A stretch of 64,000 nucleotides of DNA from Thermomonas flagellata (GCF_022419185.1 NZ_JAJOZK010000002.1:133104-197103); one strand, 5' to 3'; positions 47,668 to 59,977 are shown, numbered from the stretch's first letter. Numbers and translations are program-made. Notes: a model not told the origin generated them from the sequence alone.

Positions 47668-48288
47668 ATGGCGAAGCTCTACTTCTACTACTCCGCGATG
47701 AACGCGGGGAAGACCACCACCCTGCTGCAGAGCGCGTACAACTACCGCGAGCGCGGCATGCGGGTGCTGATCCTCACCCCGCGGCTGGACACCCGCGCCG
47801 GCAGCGGCACGGTGGCCTCGCGGATCGGCCTGCAGGCCGAGGGCCGCGCGTTCGCCCGCGACGACGACCTGCAGCGCCTGGTGGAGGCCGACATCGCGGA
47901 CAACGGCCCGCTGCACTGCGTGCTGGTGGACGAGGCGCAGTTCCTCACCCGGGCGCAGGTCTGGCAACTGTCCGAAGTGGTGGATGCGCTCGCCATCCCG
48001 GTGCTGTGCTATGGCCTGCGCACCGACTTCCGCGGCGAGCTGTTCGAGGGCAGCCAGTACCTGTTGGCCTGGGCCGACGAGCTGCAGGAGATCAAGACCA
48101 TCTGCCACAGCGGCAGCAAGGCGACCATGACCGTGCGCGTGGACGAAGCCGGGCGCGCGCTGCAGGACGGGCCGCAGGTGGAGATCGGCGGCAACGAGCG
48201 CTATGTCTCGGTGTCGCGCAAGGAGTTCAAGAAGGTGATGCGCGGCGAAGGTGCGATCGCACCGCTGCAGGTGCCGCTGCCGCTGTAG
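47668..48288 (+). CDS. tdk: Thymidine kinase
   Basis: The 206-aa type II thymidine kinase has Walker [18 protein letters not shown] and [16 protein letters not shown]. The zinc-binding Cys set of E. coli Tdk seems reduced here: only one Cys (TICHSGSKA) is seen. It phosphorylates thymidine for salvage. TAGAAT (47656-47661) lies 6 nt before the ATG and there is no Shine-Dalgarno, so the mRNA may be leaderless. Confidence 0.95.
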   Translation: MAKLYFYYSAMNAGKTTTLLQSAYNYRERGMRVLILTPRLDTRAGSGTVASRIGLQAEGRAFARDDDLQRLVEADIADNGPLHCVLVDEAQFLTRAQVWQLSEVVDALAIPVLCYGLRTDFRGELFEGSQYLLAWADELQEIKTICHSGSKATMTVRVDEAGRALQDGPQVEIGGNERYVSVSRKEFKKVMRGEGAIAPLQVPLPL

Positions 48289-48291
48289 CGC

Positions 48292-51096
48292 TCACGCCGC
48301 GCCGGTGCAGCCGGCGCGCACGCGCGCCACCGCGCGCACGATCGCGCCGCCTTCCGGCAGCGCCAGCTGCATCTGCCCGAGCAACAGATCCAGCTGCGCG
48401 CGCGCGGCCAACGGCTGGCGCGCGCAGCCGGTCTCGGCGGCATAGGCGGTGGCCAGCCAGGCGGCCTTGCGCTGCTCGAGGTCGTGGCCGTGGTAGCCGG
48501 CCAGCCGCTGCAGCGCGCGCAGCGCCTCCGCGTCGCCATGCCGTGCCTGCAGCCGCGCCAGCGCGATCTCGGCGCGGCGGGTGTGGGAATGCGCGGGACC
48601 GAAGCCGGCGCGGGTCAGGCGGACCGCGTCCTGCAGCCGCGTCAGCGCCGCCGCGTCCTGCCCGAGCGCGGCCAGGACCTCGCCTTCCAGGCGGTCGTTG
48701 TCGCCGACCAGTTCGTGCGTGGGCCCGAATGCCTGGCGGCGCAGGGCGCCGGCCTCGCGCAGCAACGCCAGCGCCTCCGCGTCGCGGCCGGCGTCATGCA
48801 GGATCAGGGCGAGGTTGAACAGGCCCGAGGCCAACAGCGGCGGCTTGGCGTGCCGGCGCCAGGTGGCCACCGCCTGCCGCTGCAGCTGCTCGGCCCGGCC
48901 CAGCTCGCCGCGCTCCCAGGCCACGATCGCCAGGCTGTTCTGCACCCGCGCCAGGTCCACGTGCTCCGCCGGCAGGCGCGCGCGCATCCAGGCATAGGCG
49001 TCCTGGAATTCGGCCTCGGCCTCGGCGAAGCGGCCAAGATCGACGTAGATCGCGGCGCGCTGGCGGCGGGCGTCGATCGTGGCGCGGTGGCCGTCGCCGA
49101 GCTGCGCCTGCGCCAGGGCGACCGCCTCGCTGCAGTCGCGCAGGGCGGCGGCGAGGTCATCGTTACTGCGGTCCAGGGTGCACAGGGTGCGCAGCAGGTC
49201 GATCGCGAGCGGATGGCGCATGCCGACCCGGGCGCGGAACTGTGCCAGCGCATCGCGCAGCAGGGCGATCGCCTCGCGCGGGCGGCCGCTGTCGGCGCGC
49301 AGCGCGGCCAGGTCGAGCAGGCTCTCGGCGACGCCGACGTCGTCGCCGTGGCTGCGGCGCAGCGCCAGCGCGCGCTGATAGAGGGTCTGCGCCAGCGCCG
49401 GCTGGCCGGCGTCGCGCTGGCAGCGCGCCAGCTGGGCGTAGAACGCCGAGACCTGCGCCGGCAGCTGCTGCTGCTCGCGTTCGGCCAGGGCGTACAGCGG
49501 CTGCATCTGCGCCAGGCAGGCGCGGCCGTCGTCCAGGCGCTGGCGCACCGCGCCGCGCAGGGTGGCCGCCTCCAGCCGCAGGCTGATGGGCGCGTCCGGC
49601 AGGCCGGCCAGCAGCGTGGCCTGCTGCGCCAGCAGGGCGTCGGCCTCGCGGAAGTCGCCGATCCCCAGGCGCAGCCGCGCGACCACGCCGTACAGCTCCG
49701 CGCGCGCCTGCGGCTGCCGCGCCAGGCTGGCATCCCCGCGTGCGATCCCCAGCGCCAGCAGCTGGCGCAGGTCGATCGGGGCGTCCATCGGGCCGGCGCC
49801 GGCGCTCTGGAACAGGTCGGCGACGAAGCGCTGCATGGCCTGCGCGCGCCCGGCCTCGCGCATCGCCTGGCGGGCCTGCCAGCCGGCCAGCGTCAGCGCC
49901 ACCGCCATCACCGCCAGCACCAGGGTGGTGATCGCCAATGCCCAGCGGTGCCGGTGCAGGTACTTGCGCACGCGGTAGCGCACGCTCTCGCCGCGCGCCG
50001 CGACCGGGCGCCCGCGCAGGAAGTTGAGCAGGTCGTGCGAGAGCGCCTCGACCGAGCCGTAGCGCTGCTGCGGCTGCTTGGCCAGCGCGCGCAGCACGAT
50101 GTTGTCGAGGTCGCCGGCGAGCACCCGCGCCAGCCGCGCCGGCAGGTAGGGCGCGGTCGCCGCCGGATCCGCGCGCGCCGCCGCGAGCGAGGGCCGCTGC
50201 GGCTCCTCGTCGAGGATCGCCTCCTCCCAGCCGGCGTCGGTCTGGCGCTTGAGCCGGTACGGCTTGCTGCCGGTCAGCAGCTCGTACAGCACCACCCCGA
50301 GCGCGTATACGTCGGTCATGGTGGTGACCGGTTCGCCGCGGATCTGCTCGGGCGCCGCGTAGTGCAGGGTGAACGCGCGCACCCCGGTGCGGGTCTGCTC
50401 GCGCTCGGGCGCTTCCACGTCCAAGAGCTTGGCGATGCCGAAGTCGAGCAGGCGTACCTGCCCGGCCGGAGTGACCAGGATGTTGGAGGGCTTCAGGTCG
50501 CGGTGCACGATCAGGTTGGCGTGCGCGTGGCTGACCGCGTCGCAGACCTGGCGGAACAGGTCCAGGCGCGCCGGCACGTCCAGCTGGCGCTGCCGGCAGT
50601 AGTCGGTGATCGGCTTGCCGTCGACGTACTCCAGCGCCAGGTAGGGCTGGCCGTCGGCGGCGATGCCGGCATCCAGCAGGCGCGCGATGAAGGGATGCGC
50701 GAAACGCGCCAGGATCTCGCGCTCGCGCACGAAGCGCTGGTGCAGGCGCGGATCGGCCAGGCCCGGGCGCAGCAGCTTGAGCGCGACCTTGCGCGCATAC
50801 AGGCCGTCGGCGCGCCGCGCCAGCCAGACCTGGCCCATGCCGCCCTCGCCGAGCAGGCGCTCCAGCCGGTAGGGCCCGATCGGCGTCCCCGGCTGCGCGC
50901 CGAGCGGCGGCGGCGCCACCGGCTCGGCCAGGAAGTCGGGGTCGCCGGCCTCCAGTTCCAGCAGGCGCTGCAGGTCCTGCGCCAGCGCCGGGTCCTCGCG
51001 CCGCAGCGCGGCCAGGTGCTCGGCGCGCTGGTCCGGCTCCAGCTCGAGCAGGGCATCGAGCAGCGGGGAGAGGCGTTGCCAGCGTTCCGGATCCAT
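48292..51096 (-). CDS. Membrane Ser/Thr protein kinase with periplasmic TPR domain
   Basis: The 934-aa product has a short helical N-terminus and a Hanks-type kinase domain (about residues 77-360). The glycine loop is LLGEGGMGQV, with Lys107, HRDLKPSN (Asp200) and the DFG Asp218. One membrane helix lies at about 385-405. A long C-terminal region of tetratricopeptide-like repeats follows (FREADALLAQQ, EAIALLRDALAQF). The kinase is cytoplasmic and the TPR part likely periplasmic. It starts 29 bp after the ECF sigma gene, so the pair is one operon. Substrates are unknown. The sigma factor is an obvious candidate, by inference. Confidence 0.92.
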   Translation of the reverse strand: MDPERWQRLSPLLDALLELEPDQRAEHLAALRREDPALAQDLQRLLELEAGDPDFLAEPVAPPPLGAQPGTPIGPYRLERLLGEGGMGQVWLARRADGLYARKVALKLLRPGLADPRLHQRFVREREILARFAHPFIARLLDAGIAADGQPYLALEYVDGKPITDYCRQRQLDVPARLDLFRQVCDAVSHAHANLIVHRDLKPSNILVTPAGQVRLLDFGIAKLLDVEAPEREQTRTGVRAFTLHYAAPEQIRGEPVTTMTDVYALGVVLYELLTGSKPYRLKRQTDAGWEEAILDEEPQRPSLAAARADPAATAPYLPARLARVLAGDLDNIVLRALAKQPQQRYGSVEALSHDLLNFLRGRPVAARGESVRYRVRKYLHRHRWALAITTLVLAVMAVALTLAGWQARQAMREAGRAQAMQRFVADLFQSAGAGPMDAPIDLRQLLALGIARGDASLARQPQARAELYGVVARLRLGIGDFREADALLAQQATLLAGLPDAPISLRLEAATLRGAVRQRLDDGRACLAQMQPLYALAEREQQQLPAQVSAFYAQLARCQRDAGQPALAQTLYQRALALRRSHGDDVGVAESLLDLAALRADSGRPREAIALLRDALAQFRARVGMRHPLAIDLLRTLCTLDRSNDDLAAALRDCSEAVALAQAQLGDGHRATIDARRQRAAIYVDLGRFAEAEAEFQDAYAWMRARLPAEHVDLARVQNSLAIVAWERGELGRAEQLQRQAVATWRRHAKPPLLASGLFNLALILHDAGRDAEALALLREAGALRRQAFGPTHELVGDNDRLEGEVLAALGQDAAALTRLQDAVRLTRAGFGPAHSHTRRAEIALARLQARHGDAEALRALQRLAGYHGHDLEQRKAAWLATAYAAETGCARQPLAARAQLDLLLGQMQLALPEGGAIVRAVARVRAGCTGAA

Positions 51097-51125
51097 CGCC
51101 GCCGCCCGGCCCGACCCGACCCGCG

Positions 51126-51704
51126 TCAGGCGCCGGACGCCTCCTGCAGCGAAGCGAGCAGGAACATCCGCGCCTTCTGCCAGTCGCGCCGGATGCTGCG
51201 CTCCGAGCGCTGTAGCAGGGCCGCGATCTCCAGCTCCGACAGCCCGGCGAAGTAGCGCAGCTCCACCACCTGCGCCAGGCGCGCGTCGACCGCCGCGAGC
51301 CGGGTCAGGGCGGCGTCCAGCCCGAGCATGTCCTCGTCCAGGCGCAGGCCGCCTTCCAGTTCCTCCGGCAGTTCGGTGACCCGATGCAGGTCGCCGCCGC
51401 GCTTCTGCGCCAGGCGCTGGCGGGCGTAGTCCACCACCACGCTGCGCATGGCCGAGGCGGCGTAGGCGAAGAAGTGCGAGCGGTCGTCGAAGCGGGCGCT
51501 GCCGCCGCCGCGCCCGATCAGCTTCAGGTAGGCCTCGTGCACCAGCGCGGTCGCGTCCAGGGTGTGGCCGTGCTGCCCGGCCAGCTGCCGGCGCGCCATC
51601 GCGTGCAGCTCCTGGTAGAGGGTGGCCAGCACCCGGTCCAGCGCGGCGCGGTCGCCGTGGTGGGCGGCATCCAGCAACAGGGTGATCTCGCCAGCCTCGG
51701 TCAT
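51126..51704 (-). CDS. ECF-type RNA polymerase sigma factor (TIGR02999-like)
   Basis: The 192-aa product has sigma region 2 (ATALVHEAYLKLIGRGG, FFAYAASAMRSVVVDYARQR) and region 4 (VELRYFAGLSELEIAALL...SIRRDW). The FFAYAASAMR form is that of the group often found beside Ser/Thr kinases in Xanthomonadaceae. No anti-sigma factor is adjacent. The next gene is the TPR kinase. A TATAGT about 25 nt upstream may be its -10. Confidence 0.88.
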   Translation of the reverse strand: MTEAGEITLLLDAAHHGDRAALDRVLATLYQELHAMARRQLAGQHGHTLDATALVHEAYLKLIGRGGGSARFDDRSHFFAYAASAMRSVVVDYARQRLAQKRGGDLHRVTELPEELEGGLRLDEDMLGLDAALTRLAAVDARLAQVVELRYFAGLSELEIAALLQRSERSIRRDWQKARMFLLASLQEASGA

Positions 51705-51799
51705 CGCGGCGTGCGCTCGGGGGATGCCAGCACTATAGCGAATGGCGGCAGCGAGTGGAGCCGCGCCCGGCGCGCGCCGCGCTAGCTCGCGTCGGGCGC

Positions 51800-52612
51800 T
51801 CAGCGCTGGCAGTGCGCGCACCAGGCGGTGGTGCGCTGGCCGATGGCGGCCTGGCGCAGCGGACGGCCGCAGCGCGGGCAGGGGGCACCGCCGCGGCCGT
51901 AGGCGCGCAGCTCCTGCTCGAAGTAGCCGGGCGCGCCGTCGGGGCGGAGGAAGTCGCGCAGGGTGGTGCCGCCGCGCGCGATCGCGTGGCTCAGGATCGC
52001 CTTCACTTCCCGCGCCAGCGCGGCGTAGCGCTCGCGCGAGACCTTGCCGGCCGCGCGCAGGGGCGAGATCCCGGCCAGGAAAAGCGCCTCGGTGGCATAG
52101 ATGTTGCCGACCCCGACCACCACCGCCTGGTCCATCAGGAAGGCCTTGACCGGGGCGCTGCGGCCGCGGCTGCGCGCGAACAGGTAGTCGCCGTCGAAGC
52201 CGTCCTCCAGCGGCTCCGGGCCGAGCCCGGCCAGCAGCGGGTGCACCGCGCCCGGCGCCTGCCACAGCAGGCAGCCGAACCGGCGCGGGTCGTTGAAGCG
52301 CAGCACCCGGCCGGAGTCGAGGGCGAGGTCCACGTGGTCGTGCGCGCGCACCGGGGTGTCGGCGGGCAGCACCCGCAGGCTGCCGGACATGCCCAGGTGC
52401 AGCAGCGCGCTGCCGGCGGCGGTGTCCAGCAGCAGGTATTTGGCGCGCCGGCGGATGGCTTCGATCCGCTGGCCCGGCAGCAGGGCGGCGATCTCGGGCG
52501 GGATCGGCCAGCGCAGGTCGGCGCGGCGCAGGCGCACGTGCTCGACGGTGCGCCCGGCCACGTGCGGCAGCAGCCCGCGGCGGGTGGTTTCGACTTCGGG
52601 CAGTTCGGGCAT
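51800..52612 (-). CDS. mutM: Formamidopyrimidine-DNA glycosylase
   Basis: The 270-aa product starts [14 protein letters not shown], with the catalytic Pro2 and Glu3. The void-filling region [11 protein letters not shown] and the C-terminal zinc finger CPRC...CAHC are present. It excises 8-oxoguanine and nicks the strand. GAGAAT lies 6 nt before the ATG, with no Shine-Dalgarno. Confidence 0.97.
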   Translation of the reverse strand: MPELPEVETTRRGLLPHVAGRTVEHVRLRRADLRWPIPPEIAALLPGQRIEAIRRRAKYLLLDTAAGSALLHLGMSGSLRVLPADTPVRAHDHVDLALDSGRVLRFNDPRRFGCLLWQAPGAVHPLLAGLGPEPLEDGFDGDYLFARSRGRSAPVKAFLMDQAVVVGVGNIYATEALFLAGISPLRAAGKVSRERYAALAREVKAILSHAIARGGTTLRDFLRPDGAPGYFEQELRAYGRGGAPCPRCGRPLRQAAIGQRTTAWCAHCQR

Positions 52613-52805
52613 GGCGGCATTCTCGCAGCGATCGCGCGGCCTGCCGCGCCCGGACGCGCGGCCGGGGGCTGCCGGCTGGCGGGCGGTGGGCCCGGGCCCG
52701 GCGCGGCCGCCGTGAATCCGGCCTGACGGACGGCCCGGGCGCGGCCCGCGCGGCATGGCATCATGCGCGGGCGCATCCGCGCCGACGTTCCGCGAGTCCC
52801 CCCCG

Positions 52806-54005
52806 ATGTTCCCCTCCCTGCCCGAATTCCTGGCCGGCGGCCTGCTCCAGGCCGGCCTGTGGCCGCTGGCCCTGTACCTGCTGGTGATGACCCAGATCAC
52901 CATCTTCACGGTGACCCTGTACCTGCACCGCAGCCAGGCCCACCGCGGGGTGGATTTCCACCCGCTGCTGGCGCACTTCTTCCGCTTCTGGAGCTGGCTG
53001 ACCACCTCGATGATCACCCGCGAATGGGTCGCCATCCACCGCAAGCACCACGCCAAGTGCGAGACCGAGGAAGATCCGCACAGCCCGATGCACAAGGGCA
53101 TCGGCAAGGTGTTCTGGCACGGCGTGGAGCTCTACCGCGAGGCGCGCCGCGACCGCGCCAGCATCGAGCAGTACGGCAAGGGCTGCCCGGACGACTGGAT
53201 CGAGCGCCACCTGTACGCGCCGTACGCCTCGCTCGGCCCGACCGTGCTGCTGCTGCTGAACTTCGTGCTGTTCGGTTTCGCCGGCGTCGCGGTGTGGGCG
53301 ATCCAGATGCTGTGGATTCCGTTCTGGGCGGCCGGGGTGGTCAACGGCCTCGGCCACTGGTGGGGCTACCGCAACTTCGACACCGCCGACACCGCGACCA
53401 ACCTGGTGCCGTGGGGCGTGTGGATCGGCGGCGAGGAGCTGCACAACAACCACCACGCCTTCCCGTCCTCGGCCAAGTTCGCGCTGCGGCGCTGGGAGTT
53501 CGACATCGGCTGGGCCGCGATCCGGCTGCTGTCCGCGCTGCGCCTGGCGCGGGTGCTGCGGGTGGCGCCCAGCCTGAACCTGCGCCCGAACATCCGGGTG
53601 CCGGATGCGGAGACCCTGCGCGCGCTGCTGGCGCACCGGGTGCAGGCGCTGACCGACTACCACCGCCAGGTGCTGCGGCCGGCGCTGAAGGACGAGGCTG
53701 CGGCCGCCGGCGCGCGCCTGCGCGCCCTGCTGCCGCGCCAGCTGCGCAAGGGCCTGGCCGATGACGGCCGCTGGCTCAGCGCGGACGCCCGCGCCCAGCT
53801 GCACGCCTGGGTCGAGGCGCGCCCGCGCATCCGCTGCCTGCTGGAGCGGCGGCGCCAGCTGGCCGAGCTGCTCGAGCAGCGCGGCCACGATGCTGCCGAG
53901 CGCCTGCGCCGGCTGCAGGCCTGGTGCGAGGCGGCCGAGGCCAGCGGCGTGCGCGCCCTGCAGGAGTACGCGGCGCGCCTGCGCGGCTATGCGCTGGCGG
54001 CCTGA
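52806..54005 (+). CDS. Acyl-CoA / fatty acid desaturase
   Basis: The 399-aa membrane di-iron desaturase has three His boxes: HRSQAH, HRKHH and HNNHH, plus membrane segments around residues 15-40 and 150-185. The core is of the delta-9 acyl-CoA desaturase type (compare Pseudomonas DesB). The last 120 residues or so form a charged helical tail with no His box. Introducing double bonds into membrane acyl chains is the expected role. It overlaps the EF-hand gene by 17 bp. Confidence 0.9.
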   Translation: MFPSLPEFLAGGLLQAGLWPLALYLLVMTQITIFTVTLYLHRSQAHRGVDFHPLLAHFFRFWSWLTTSMITREWVAIHRKHHAKCETEEDPHSPMHKGIGKVFWHGVELYREARRDRASIEQYGKGCPDDWIERHLYAPYASLGPTVLLLLNFVLFGFAGVAVWAIQMLWIPFWAAGVVNGLGHWWGYRNFDTADTATNLVPWGVWIGGEELHNNHHAFPSSAKFALRRWEFDIGWAAIRLLSALRLARVLRVAPSLNLRPNIRVPDAETLRALLAHRVQALTDYHRQVLRPALKDEAAAAGARLRALLPRQLRKGLADDGRWLSADARAQLHAWVEARPRIRCLLERRRQLAELLEQRGHDAAERLRRLQAWCEAAEASGVRALQEYAARLRGYALAA

Positions 54006-54333
54006 GGCCGCGCTCGCGGCGGCCGGCCTGTGGCTGGCCGCCGCCGTGGCCGCGGCGCAGGTGCAGCGCCCGGCCGACTACCTGGCGCGGATGGACGCCG
54101 ATGGCGACGGCCGGGTCTCGCTGGACGAATACCAGGCCTGGATGGGCTACGGCTTCGCGCAGATGGACCGCGACCACGACGGCGTGCTGCGTGCCGACGA
54201 ACTGCCCGGCGGCCGCGGTCGCCCGCTGACCCGGCAGGCGCACCGCGCCCAGCTCGCGGAGCGCTTCCGCCGCCAGGACGCCAACCGCGACGGGTTCCTC
54301 GACGCCCGCGAGCTGGCCGCGCCGCCGCGCTGA
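53989..54333 (+). CDS. Exported EF-hand calcium-binding protein
   Basis: The 114-aa product has a signal-peptide-like N-terminus (about residues 1-22). Three EF-hand loops follow: DADGDGRVSLDE, DRDHDGVLRADE and DANRDGFLDARE. All have Asp at positions 1, 3 and 5 or close equivalents. The start lies within the desaturase 3' end in another frame, suggesting coupled translation. Ca2+ binding is likely. The partner is unknown. Confidence 0.82.
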   Translation: MRWRPEAALAAAGLWLAAAVAAAQVQRPADYLARMDADGDGRVSLDEYQAWMGYGFAQMDRDHDGVLRADELPGGRGRPLTRQAHRAQLAERFRRQDANRDGFLDARELAAPPR

Positions 54334-54352
54334 GCGCGGCGGCCGGCGGCCC

Positions 54353-56467
54353 TCACCAGATCCGCACCCGCTCCGCCGGCGCCAGGTACAGCGCCTGCCC
54401 GGGCTGCACGTCGAACGCGGCGTACCAGGCATCCAGATTGCGCACGGTCAGCGCGCGCCACGGCCCGGGGGCGTGCTCGTTGCCCACCACCTGCGCGCGC
54501 AGCGCGGCCTCGCGCATCTTCTCGCGCCAGCTCTGCGCGAACGCGATGAAGAAGCGCTGCTCGCCGCTGAAGCCGTCCAGCACCGGCGCCGGCTTGCCGC
54601 CGAGCGCGCTGCGGTAGGCGCGCAGCGCGGCCTGCAGCCCGGACACGTCGGCGATGTTCTCGCCCAGGGTCTGGCGGCCGTTGATGTGCAGCCCCGGCAG
54701 CGGCTGGTAGGCGTCGTACTGCTGCACCAGCCTGTCGGTCGCGGCCTTGAAGTGGGCCGCGTCCTGCGCCGTCCACCAGTTGTGCAGGCGGCCGTCGGCG
54801 TCGAATTCGGCGCCGAGGTTGTCGAAGCCGTGGCTGATCTCGTGCCCGATCACCGCGCCGATGGAGCCGTAGTTGGCGGCATCGTCGGCCTTGGGATCGA
54901 AGAACGGCGGCTGCAGGATCGCGGCCGGGAAGTTCATCGCGTTCTGCAGCGGCAGGTTGACCGCGTTGACCGTCTGCGGGGTCATCCACCACTCGCCGCG
55001 GTCGGGCGCCTGGTCGAGCTTGGCCAGCTGGTGGCGGTACTCGGCCGCGGCCGCGCGCTGGGCGTTGCCGAGCGCGTCGTCCGCCTTCACCTCCAGGCCT
55101 GAGTAGTCGCGCCAGTGGTCGGGATAGCCGACCATCACCCGCATCGCCGCCGCCTTGCGCTTGGCCTCGGCCTTGGTCTGCGGGCTCATCCAGTCGAGCT
55201 GGTCGATGCCGTCGCGGAAGGCGGCGAGGATGTTGGCCACCATCGCCTCCACCCGCGCCTTGCTCGCCGGCGGGAAATAGCGCTCCACGTAGAGCCGGCC
55301 GAGGGCGTCGCCGAGGGCGTCGTTGGTGGCGGCCAGCGCGCGCTTCCAGCGCGGGCGCTGCGCCTTGATGCCCTGCAGCTGGGTGCCGTAGAAGCCGAAG
55401 CGCAGGTCGGCGTAGGCCTTGGGCAGCAGGGCGGCGTTCTCGTTCAGGGCCTGGAAGCGCAGGTAGTCCTGCCAGACCGGCAGCGGCACCCGTGCGACCA
55501 GCGCCGACAGCTTGCGGATCGCCTCCGGCTGCCAGGCGATCAGCACCGGACGGTTCTCGAGCCCGGCGGCGGCGAGGAAGGCAGGCCAGTCGAGGCCCGG
55601 CGCGCGCTGGCCGAGCTCGGCGGTCGGCCACGGGTTGTTGGCCTTGTGGATGTCCTGGGTCTCGACCACGCTGGCCTGGGCCTGGGCGATCTGCCGCTCG
55701 AGGTCGAAGATCGCGCGCGCCTTGGCCTCGGCATCGGGGGTGCCGGCCTGCCGGAGCAGGGCGACGATGTAGGCCTGGTAGGCCTGCCGGTTCTTGGCCA
55801 TCGCCGGATCCGGCGACAGGTAGTACTCGCGGTCGGGCATGCCCAGCCCGCCCTGCAGCAGGTAGGGGTAGTTGTGCGCCGGATCGGCCAGGCCCTGCGC
55901 CACGAACAGGCCGAACAGGTGCGGGGTATAGAAATTGGTGGCATTGATCGGATCCACGTCGGCGCGCAGGGTGCTGCCGAGGTAGGCCGACAGCGCGCGG
56001 CGGTCGCCGATCCGCGCGATCGCGTCCAGGGTCGGCTGCAGCGGCGCGAGCCCGCGGCGCTCGATCGTGGCCTCGTCCATGTAGGCGGCGTAGTAGTCGG
56101 CCAGCTTGCGCGCGTCCGTGCCCGGCGCCGGATGGGCCTTGGCCAGGCCCTGCACGATTTCGGCCTGGCGCTGCTCGGCCTTCTCGAACACGGTGTAGAA
56201 CACGCCGGTGCTGGCGCGGTCGGCCGGGATCTGCGCGGTCTTCTCCCAGCCGCCGTTGGCGTAGGCATAGAAGTCGTCGCCGGGCCGCACGGCCTTGTCC
56301 AGCGCGGCCAGGTCGATGCCGATCGTGGGCGCGGCGGGGGCCGGCGCGGCCGCCGGGGTCGCCGGCGCGGGTGCGGCGGCGCGCTGGCAGCCGGCCAGCA
56401 GGGCCAGCGGCAGCGCGGCGGCGAGGGCGAGGACGAGCGGGTGGCGGTGCAAAGGGGAACGGCGCAT
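54353..56467 (-). CDS. M13-family (neprilysin-like) metallopeptidase lipoprotein
   Basis: The 704-aa product has a lipobox LLAGC (Cys27), an Ala/Pro linker, and the N-terminal M13 lobe starting DDFYAYANGGWE. The zinc motif HEISHGFD, the third ligand in GENIADVSG, NAMNFPAAILQPPFFD and a C-terminal VRIW are all conserved. It is a periplasmic or outer-membrane oligopeptidase. It is convergent with the EF-hand gene and divergent from acs. Confidence 0.95.
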   Translation of the reverse strand: MRRSPLHRHPLVLALAAALPLALLAGCQRAAAPAPATPAAAPAPAAPTIGIDLAALDKAVRPGDDFYAYANGGWEKTAQIPADRASTGVFYTVFEKAEQRQAEIVQGLAKAHPAPGTDARKLADYYAAYMDEATIERRGLAPLQPTLDAIARIGDRRALSAYLGSTLRADVDPINATNFYTPHLFGLFVAQGLADPAHNYPYLLQGGLGMPDREYYLSPDPAMAKNRQAYQAYIVALLRQAGTPDAEAKARAIFDLERQIAQAQASVVETQDIHKANNPWPTAELGQRAPGLDWPAFLAAAGLENRPVLIAWQPEAIRKLSALVARVPLPVWQDYLRFQALNENAALLPKAYADLRFGFYGTQLQGIKAQRPRWKRALAATNDALGDALGRLYVERYFPPASKARVEAMVANILAAFRDGIDQLDWMSPQTKAEAKRKAAAMRVMVGYPDHWRDYSGLEVKADDALGNAQRAAAAEYRHQLAKLDQAPDRGEWWMTPQTVNAVNLPLQNAMNFPAAILQPPFFDPKADDAANYGSIGAVIGHEISHGFDNLGAEFDADGRLHNWWTAQDAAHFKAATDRLVQQYDAYQPLPGLHINGRQTLGENIADVSGLQAALRAYRSALGGKPAPVLDGFSGEQRFFIAFAQSWREKMREAALRAQVVGNEHAPGPWRALTVRNLDAWYAAFDVQPGQALYLAPAERVRIW

Positions 56468-56587
56468 GGGGGACTCGCGGCAAGGAAAGGGCAAAGCCTG
56501 CGCCCGCGCGGGCGCGGCGGCGTGTGCGGGAAGTTTGCGTGCTGCCGGGGTTAAGCTGGCGCGAGTGTTCCCGTGCCTGCCGCCGCC

Positions 56588-58543
<1,956 letters not shown>

Positions 58544-58552
58544 CGGGCGCGC

Positions 58553-59977
58553 TCACAGGAAGGAATCGGCCAGCCGCGCCAGCCCGGCCAGGCTGCGCCG
58601 CCAGCGCGGGCGCCGCTGCCACGCCTGCGGCTGCAGCAGGCGCGCGTGCGCCAGGCAGTCGGCCTCGATCCGGCGCAGCTGCGCCACCACCGCCGGGTCG
58701 TAGCACAGCAGCCCGAGCTCGGCGTTGAGCGCGAACGAGCGGATGTCGAGGTTGATCGAGCCGACCAGCGCGATCTCATCGTCCACGCGCAGGAACTTGG
58801 CGTGCAGGAAATGCGGCCGGTGCAGCGCGACCTTGACCCCGGCCGCGAGCAGGCCGTCGAGGTAGGAGTCCTGCGCCCACGCGGTCAGGCGCTGGTTGTT
58901 GCGCTCGGACAGGATCAGGCGCACGTCGATGCCGGACAGCGCGGCGATCTCCAGCGCGTCCTGGGTCGCGTCGTCGGGCACGAAATACGGCGTGGCCAGC
59001 ACCAGTTCGCGGCGCGCGCGGTGGATCAGCGAGACCACCGCGTTGCGGGCGTTGGCGAACGGGTAGGTCGGCCCGCTCGGCAGCAGCTGCGCCGGGCTGG
59101 CCCCGGCCGGCGCCGGCGGGTGCGCCGGCAGCGCCAGCACCTGCCCGGTCTCGAGGTACCAGTCGCTGGCGAACAGCGCCGCCAGCTGCGCCACCACCGG
59201 CCCCTGCACGCGCGCGACCACCTCGCGGTTGGGCACGCCCGGGATGAACTCCGGTTCGGCGAGGTTCTGCGAGCCGGTCCAGCCGATGCGGCCGTCGATC
59301 ACCGCCAGCTTGCGGTGGTTGCGCAGGTCCATGCGCGCGCTGCGCCGCCAGGCCAGCCCGCCGGCCAGCATCGCGTGCACCTCGACCCCGGCCGCGCGCA
59401 GCGCGGGCGCGAACGCGCGCAGCCCGCGCTTGGCGCCCACCGCATCCAGCAGCAGCCGGCAATGCACCCCGCGCGCCGCGGCCGCGACCAGGGCGTCCGT
59501 GACCGCGCGCCCGACGGCGTCGTCGTACATCAGGTAGTACAGCAGGTGTACGTGCTCGCGTGCGCCGGCGATGTCCTGCAGCAGCCCCCGCAGGCTGCGC
59601 GCGTAGTCGTCGTCGAGGTGCACCGCGTTGCCGGTCATCGGCATGAACGCGCCGGTGTGCTCGACCAGGCGCGCGACGTCGTCGGCGATGCTGTCCGGGT
59701 GCGGGGTCCAGCGCAGGTGCCCGAGCGGCTGCTGGCGCTCGGCGATCACCCGCGAGGCGTTGGCCTGGCGCTCGCGGCGCAGGCGCGAGACCCACGGCTG
59801 CCCGAACGCGAGGTACAGCGGCAGCCCCAGCAGCGGCACGAAGCCGATCAGCAGCAACCAGCTGCGTGCCGCCGCGGGCGCGCTGCGCACCGGGATCCAC
59901 AGCAGCGCCCCGATCCGGATTGCCCAGTCGAGGGCGAAGATCCACGCGGCGGCGGGGTGCAGGTGCGGCCAGTCCAT
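58553..59977 (-). CDS. Cardiolipin synthase-like phospholipase D family protein
   Basis: The 474-aa product has two N-terminal membrane helices (about residues 10-60). Two HKD motifs follow: NHRKLAVIDGRIGWTGSQN and HAKFLRVDDEIALVGSINLD. The layout is that of ClsA-type cardiolipin synthases, which make cardiolipin from two phosphatidylglycerols. TGCAAT lies 6 nt before the ATG with no Shine-Dalgarno. It converges with acs, 9 bp apart. Confidence 0.9.
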   Translation of the reverse strand: MDWPHLHPAAAWIFALDWAIRIGALLWIPVRSAPAAARSWLLLIGFVPLLGLPLYLAFGQPWVSRLRRERQANASRVIAERQQPLGHLRWTPHPDSIADDVARLVEHTGAFMPMTGNAVHLDDDYARSLRGLLQDIAGAREHVHLLYYLMYDDAVGRAVTDALVAAAARGVHCRLLLDAVGAKRGLRAFAPALRAAGVEVHAMLAGGLAWRRSARMDLRNHRKLAVIDGRIGWTGSQNLAEPEFIPGVPNREVVARVQGPVVAQLAALFASDWYLETGQVLALPAHPPAPAGASPAQLLPSGPTYPFANARNAVVSLIHRARRELVLATPYFVPDDATQDALEIAALSGIDVRLILSERNNQRLTAWAQDSYLDGLLAAGVKVALHRPHFLHAKFLRVDDEIALVGSINLDIRSFALNAELGLLCYDPAVVAQLRRIEADCLAHARLLQPQAWQRRPRWRRSLAGLARLADSFL

